DNA of 9,870 nucleotides from Planctomycetia bacterium (GTDB lineage: Bacteria; Planctomycetota; Planctomycetia; Pirellulales; UBA1268). The notes under the pieces are model-generated. The model was not told the DNA's origin. It searched no databases and saw only the letters and a list, made by a program, of their open reading frames with translations. Positions within the stretch are counted from its first letter, which is position 1, and every line of letters begins with the position of its first letter. Made by a program: the position numbers and the translations under genes. The DNA lies in contig RFUD01000056.1 in NCBI GenBank assembly GCA_009923125.1, positions 1-9,870 of the forward strand, read 5' to 3'. Below are positions 6,425-9,870 of this stretch, in pieces.

Positions 6425-7543
6425 ATGAACGTCCGGACGATGATCCCGTTGGCCCTCGCGGGCCGGGCGGCCGCCGCGTGCCTGCTGATCCTCGTGGCCC
6501 AGACTGAGAGCGCCACGGCGGAGGAGATCCCGCTCCCCTCGTCGTTCGACGCCTTCTCGCGCGAGTGCTCCCCCCATGTCACAGCCCGGCTGAAGACCTC
6601 CCCCAAGCACTACAGGCAACTCGAACCGTCGCTCTACCACCTGGCTCGCGAGCACGCCGACAGGTTCGCGTCGCGATCCCGCGACGCGCAGACCGACCTG
6701 CTCACCACGCTCGCCCGGTTCATCGACGAGCGACGCGACGCAACCGGCGACGTGCCCGTGATCGCCGCCGATCGCCCGCTGATCGGCCTGCTCGATCCCG
6801 ACCGGGGGCTCGACCCCAGGGAGATCACGGCCCTTGCCACCGCCTACGGAACGACGGCCACCGTGTTCAAGAAGGACGAGCCCGGCGAGACGATCGCCTC
6901 GGTCGCGGCCGACTTTCTCACCGCCGTGTCCGACGCGGCGGCCTCGAGGAACCCGACGACGGTCGTCGTGCTCGGCCACGGCCTGCCGACACAGATCCAG
7001 AGCTATTCGATCCCGGTCGAGCGGCTCGCCGCAGCCCTGCTCGATGGGGCCGCCGGCCACCCCGCCGGCGTCGATCTCGGCCACCTCGTCCTCGTCTGTG
7101 ACGACTGCTACAGCGCCGACTTCTCGCTCAACCTCGCCGCCGCGATCGAACAGGGCTGCCGTGAACGGCGACGCACGCTCGTCTCCCTACCCCACCTGAT
7201 CGCCGGCACCAACCGCGACCGTGTGGGCCACGCCGACTTCGGCGAGAAATTCGTGCCTCACTTCTGGCGCGACGTGATCGAACTGTTCTACGTCCGCCGG
7301 CCGCGGCCGGCCCGGATCACGCTCCGCGACTTCTTCGAGAAGGTGGACAACATGATGTACGGCTACGGCCGGGCGACGGCGGTCGATCGCGACGGCACCG
7401 TGACCTACCGGCTCGTCGATCCGGAACTCTGCCAGGACCCGGTCGTCTTCGTGCCGCTCGACGACACCGACCTCGCGAAGCTGCGCGAGATCCTCGGCCT
7501 CCCCGCCGACGCCCCGCTCCCGCGGATCCTCGACATCGGGTGA
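6425..7543 (+). CDS. Exported caspase-like (clan CD cysteine peptidase-like) protein
   Basis: Not a gene I can name. 372 residues, with an N-terminal signal sequence: Arg4, a hydrophobic stretch at about 7-25 and a likely cleavage near ATA-EE (about residue 32). The middle shows the two diagnostic blocks of clan CD peptidases: a hydrophobic strand ending in His-Gly (TTVVVLGHG, His185-Gly186) and, about 40 residues on, a hydrophobic strand ending in Asp-x-Cys-like sequence (LVLVCDDCYSAD, Cys228). The Cys-x-Ser spacing recalls the DxCxSG of metacaspases and the ExCxSG of legumains. The C-terminal third (from about 265) is unrecognised. The start is the ATG at 6425, with GGTGG four bases upstream. 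The frame is open far upstream, but that part is antisense to imuA. It is divergent from imuA and convergent with the RND pump gene. I am sure it is a gene, but the peptidase assignment rests on motifs only; an inactive or other hydrolase-like fold is possible. Confidence 0.8.
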   Translation: MNVRTMIPLALAGRAAAACLLILVAQTESATAEEIPLPSSFDAFSRECSPHVTARLKTSPKHYRQLEPSLYHLAREHADRFASRSRDAQTDLLTTLARFIDERRDATGDVPVIAADRPLIGLLDPDRGLDPREITALATAYGTTATVFKKDEPGETIASVAADFLTAVSDAAASRNPTTVVVLGHGLPTQIQSYSIPVERLAAALLDGAAGHPAGVDLGHLVLVCDDCYSADFSLNLAAAIEQGCRERRRTLVSLPHLIAGTNRDRVGHADFGEKFVPHFWRDVIELFYVRRPRPARITLRDFFEKVDNMMYGYGRATAVDRDGTVTYRLVDPELCQDPVVFVPLDDTDLAKLREILGLPADAPLPRILDIG

Positions 7544-7578
7544 TGCTCCACCTCGATGCGTCGATGCGCGAGCAGATA

Positions 7579-9870
7579 CTACCGGTCGCCGGGCAGGATG
7601 AGCACGGGCGAGACGCGCAGGATCAGCCGGTAGAGGGCCGGGAGGATGAAGAGCGTGAACAGCGTGCTCGTGATCACGCCGCCGATCACCACCGTGGCCA
7701 GCGGCCGCTGGACCTCGGCGCCCGTGCCCTCCGACAGGGCCATTGGAATGAAGCCCAGGCTCGCCACGAGCGCCGTCATGATGATCGTCCGCAGCGACCC
7801 GCACGCCGTCTCCTCGATCGCCACGTCGCGGGCGGTGCCACGCGCGAGCCGTTCCCGCAGGGCGCTGGCCACCACCATCCCGCTGAGCACCGAAACGCCA
7901 GAGAGCGTGATGAACCCCACCGCGGCCGAGATCGAGAGCGGCATCTCGCGGAAGGCGAGCGCCCAGATGCCGCCCACGCAGGCGAACGGCACGCTCACAA
8001 AGAGCAGGAGCGTGTCGGCCACGTTGCGATAGGTCAGATAGAGGAGCGCGATGATGAGGACCAGGGCGAGCGGCACGACGATCATCAATCGCTTCTGGGC
8101 CCGCTGCATGTTCTCGAACTGCCCGCCCCACTCGAGCCGGAAGGTGCCGGCCGGAAGGTCGACCTTCTCGGCGATCGCGTTTTGTGCCTCGGCCACGAAG
8201 CCGCCCACGTCGCGGCCGCGGACGTTGCACTGCACTACGACCCGCCGCTCACTCCACTCGCGGGTCACGAACTTGGGGCCGAGGATCGTCTCGATGGAGG
8301 CGATGCGCTCGAGGGGCACGCTCTCGCCGGCCGGGCCGCGCACGGCAATGTCGGCGATCGCGGCCGGGCCGCTGCGCAGGCCGTCGGGCAGCCGGACCAC
8401 GATCGGAAACCGCAACTGGCCCTCCACGATCTGGCCGACCGCCTTTCCACCCACGCTCTCCACGATGTCGAGCACGGCCTCCGCCGAGATGCCGTAGCGG
8501 GCGATCTCGTCCTGCCGCACGGCGATCTTCAGGATCGGCTGGCCGGCGACCTGCTCGGTGGCCACGTCGGCTCCGCCGGGCACGCTGCGGAGCACTGTCG
8601 CCACCTCGTTGGCCTTGGTCACGAGCGCATCGAGTTCCGAGCCGAACACCTTGACGGCGATGTCCGCCCGCACGCCCGACACCATCTCGTTGATCCGCTG
8701 CTCGATCGGCTGGGTAAACCAGATGATCTGCCCGGGAATTCCCTCGACCACCTTGTTCATCACCTCGACGAGGCCCGCCTGCGTACGGGCCCGCTTCCAC
8801 TGCTCCCGGGGCTTGAGGGCGATGAACATGTCGGTGGCCTCGATGGCCCCGGCATCGGTGGCCACCTCCGGCGTGCCCGTGCGGCTCCAGACATGGGCGA
8901 TCTCCGCCGGAAACTCCTCCAGCAGTGCCTTCTCGATCCGCGTGTTCATCCGCGACGACTCTTCGAGACTCGTGCCGGGCGCCCGGATGATGCCGAGCAC
9001 GATGTCGCCTTCGGAGAGCTTCGGCACGAACTCGGTGCCGAGCGACGCCGCCCGCAGCACCGTGATCCCGAGGATCACGACGGCCATGAGCGCGAGCGTA
9101 CCCCGGGCGGCAAGGCAGGCCCGCAGGGCGGGGCGGTAGAGCCAGCGGAGCACCCGCACGAGCAGCACGTCGTGGGAGTCCATCCGCTTTGGCAGGAAGA
9201 AACTCGAGAGCACGGGCACCACGGTGAGCGAGAGCACGAGCGAGCCGATCAGGATGAACACGACCGTGAGGGCCATCGGGCGAAACATCTTGCCCTCGAC
9301 GCCCTCGAGCGTGAGGATCGGGATGTAAACGATCATGATGATCAACTGGCCGAAGCAGGCGGGCTTCTTGACCGCGTTGGTGGCCTCCTGCACGAGCTTC
9401 AGCCGCGCGGCTCCCGTGGCCCCCGGATGATGACCGATCTTCTCGAGGATGCTTTCGATGACCACGACCGACGAATCGACGACGATGCCGAAATCGATGG
9501 CGCCGAGCGAGAGCAGGCTGGCGGCGATGCCCGCCTGCCACATGCCGATGAAGCCGCACATCATCGAGAGCGGAATCGCCGTCGCGGCCACGAGCCCCGC
9601 CCGCAGGTTGCCGAGCATGACGTACAGGATCACCACCACGAGAAACGCTCCCTCGAGCAGATTCTGCCGGACGGTGGCGATCACCCGGTCGATGAGCTGC
9701 GTACGATCGTAGACCACTTTCGCCTCGACCCCGTCCGGCAGCGTGTCGAGGAGTTTCTCGAAGCGGTCGCGCAGGCGGGTGGTGACCGCGTAGCTGTTCT
9801 CGCCCATGAGCATGAAGCCCAGGCCGAGCACCACCTCTCCTTCGCCGCCGTACGTCACGGCCCCCTTGCG
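7579..9870 (-). CDS. Heavy-metal efflux RND pump (CzcA/CusA family), N-terminus cut by window edge
   Basis: Inner-membrane proton-driven pump that, with a periplasmic adaptor and an outer-membrane channel, expels metal cations. 763 residues are visible to the TAG; aligning the fourth-helix motif to CzcA suggests about 275 residues are missing at the N-terminus. From the edge the protein reads RKGAVTYGGEGEVVLG, typical of the family. The helix-4 proton-relay motif is AIDFGIVVDSSVVVIES, with acidic residues at visible positions 126, 132 and 139. Further hallmarks are GTEFVPKLSEGD, FTQPIEQRINEMVSGVRADI after the first helix bundle, and QRPLATVVIGG near the end. Eleven of the usual twelve helices and the second periplasmic domain are present. 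The DFG-type motif resembles divalent-cation (Zn/Co/Cd/Ni) pumps more than the Cu/Ag type. The usual 'DGAV...EN' is 'DSSV...ES' here, so the substrate is uncertain. Adaptor genes, if present, lie upstream beyond the window. Confidence 0.93.
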   Translation of the reverse strand, partial: RKGAVTYGGEGEVVLGLGFMLMGENSYAVTTRLRDRFEKLLDTLPDGVEAKVVYDRTQLIDRVIATVRQNLLEGAFLVVVILYVMLGNLRAGLVAATAIPLSMMCGFIGMWQAGIAASLLSLGAIDFGIVVDSSVVVIESILEKIGHHPGATGAARLKLVQEATNAVKKPACFGQLIIMIVYIPILTLEGVEGKMFRPMALTVVFILIGSLVLSLTVVPVLSSFFLPKRMDSHDVLLVRVLRWLYRPALRACLAARGTLALMAVVILGITVLRAASLGTEFVPKLSEGDIVLGIIRAPGTSLEESSRMNTRIEKALLEEFPAEIAHVWSRTGTPEVATDAGAIEATDMFIALKPREQWKRARTQAGLVEVMNKVVEGIPGQIIWFTQPIEQRINEMVSGVRADIAVKVFGSELDALVTKANEVATVLRSVPGGADVATEQVAGQPILKIAVRQDEIARYGISAEAVLDIVESVGGKAVGQIVEGQLRFPIVVRLPDGLRSGPAAIADIAVRGPAGESVPLERIASIETILGPKFVTREWSERRVVVQCNVRGRDVGGFVAEAQNAIAEKVDLPAGTFRLEWGGQFENMQRAQKRLMIVVPLALVLIIALLYLTYRNVADTLLLFVSVPFACVGGIWALAFREMPLSISAAVGFITLSGVSVLSGMVVASALRERLARGTARDVAIEETACGSLRTIIMTALVASLGFIPMALSEGTGAEVQRPLATVVIGGVITSTLFTLFILPALYRLILRVSPVLILPGDR

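Noticed and set aside
7544..7578. Possible terminator between the convergent genes, with tandem TCGATGCG copies at 7553-7568
   Set aside because: Only weak, mutually exclusive stems (TGCTC/GAGCA or CTCG/CGAG) and no T-run on either strand; the 8-base tandem copy is too short to call more than a coincidence.
7187..8230. Minus-strand open frame of 347 codons across the convergent gene ends
   Set aside because: It spans the 3' ends of two convergent genes in a frame different from both and shows no family motif.

Overview
This is a GC-rich window of compact bacterial coding sequence. The gene content and the style of the proteins (imuA-imuB-dnaE2 cassette, exported caspase-like protein, heavy-metal RND pump, purC of the 'GKVRD...IPGKG' type) suggest a GC-rich Gram-negative bacterium. 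A planctomycete is my best guess, but that is an inference from style and not from a marker gene.

Layout. (1) Positions 1-378, minus strand: the N-terminal 126 codons of purC (SAICAR synthase, purine synthesis), cut by the left edge. (2) Positions 479-6167, minus strand: a complete three-gene mutasome operon read imuA > imuB > dnaE2. imuA and imuB overlap, and imuB and dnaE2 are 26 bases apart. (3) Positions 6168-6424: a 257-base divergent control region. On the minus strand it holds a sigma70-like promoter (TTGACG, 16 bases, TATAGT). The -10 box of this promoter lies inside an inverted repeat (ATAGTGT-N12-ACACTAT). Nearer the plus-strand gene it holds a second, longer near-perfect inverted repeat of 25 bases. 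(4) Positions 6425-7543, plus strand: an exported protein of 372 residues carrying the two signature blocks of clan CD cysteine peptidases (hydrophobic strand + His-Gly, hydrophobic strand + Asp-x-Cys-like). I read it as a caspase-like protein. (5) Positions 7579-9870, minus strand: the C-terminal 763 residues of a CzcA/CusA-type heavy-metal efflux RND pump, cut by the right edge and convergent with the caspase-like gene.

How the genes work together. ImuA, ImuB and DnaE2 are known from other bacteria to form a DNA-damage-induced translesion synthesis unit. DnaE2 is the error-prone polymerase, ImuB is a catalytically dead Y-family protein that docks to the beta clamp, and ImuA is a RecA-like accessory protein. 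The sequence fits this: DnaE2 keeps its catalytic aspartates, ImuB lacks the Y-family acidic residues but has a QRTLF clamp-like motif, and ImuA has a P-loop without the lysine. The inverted repeat over the -10 box is a good candidate for the SOS repressor site of this organism. It does not match the classic LexA boxes of E. coli, Bacillus or alpha-proteobacteria. The caspase-like gene shares the control region with the mutasome. Whether it shares regulation is unknown, and its signal peptide argues against a simple cytoplasmic death role. purC and the RND pump look like unrelated neighbours.
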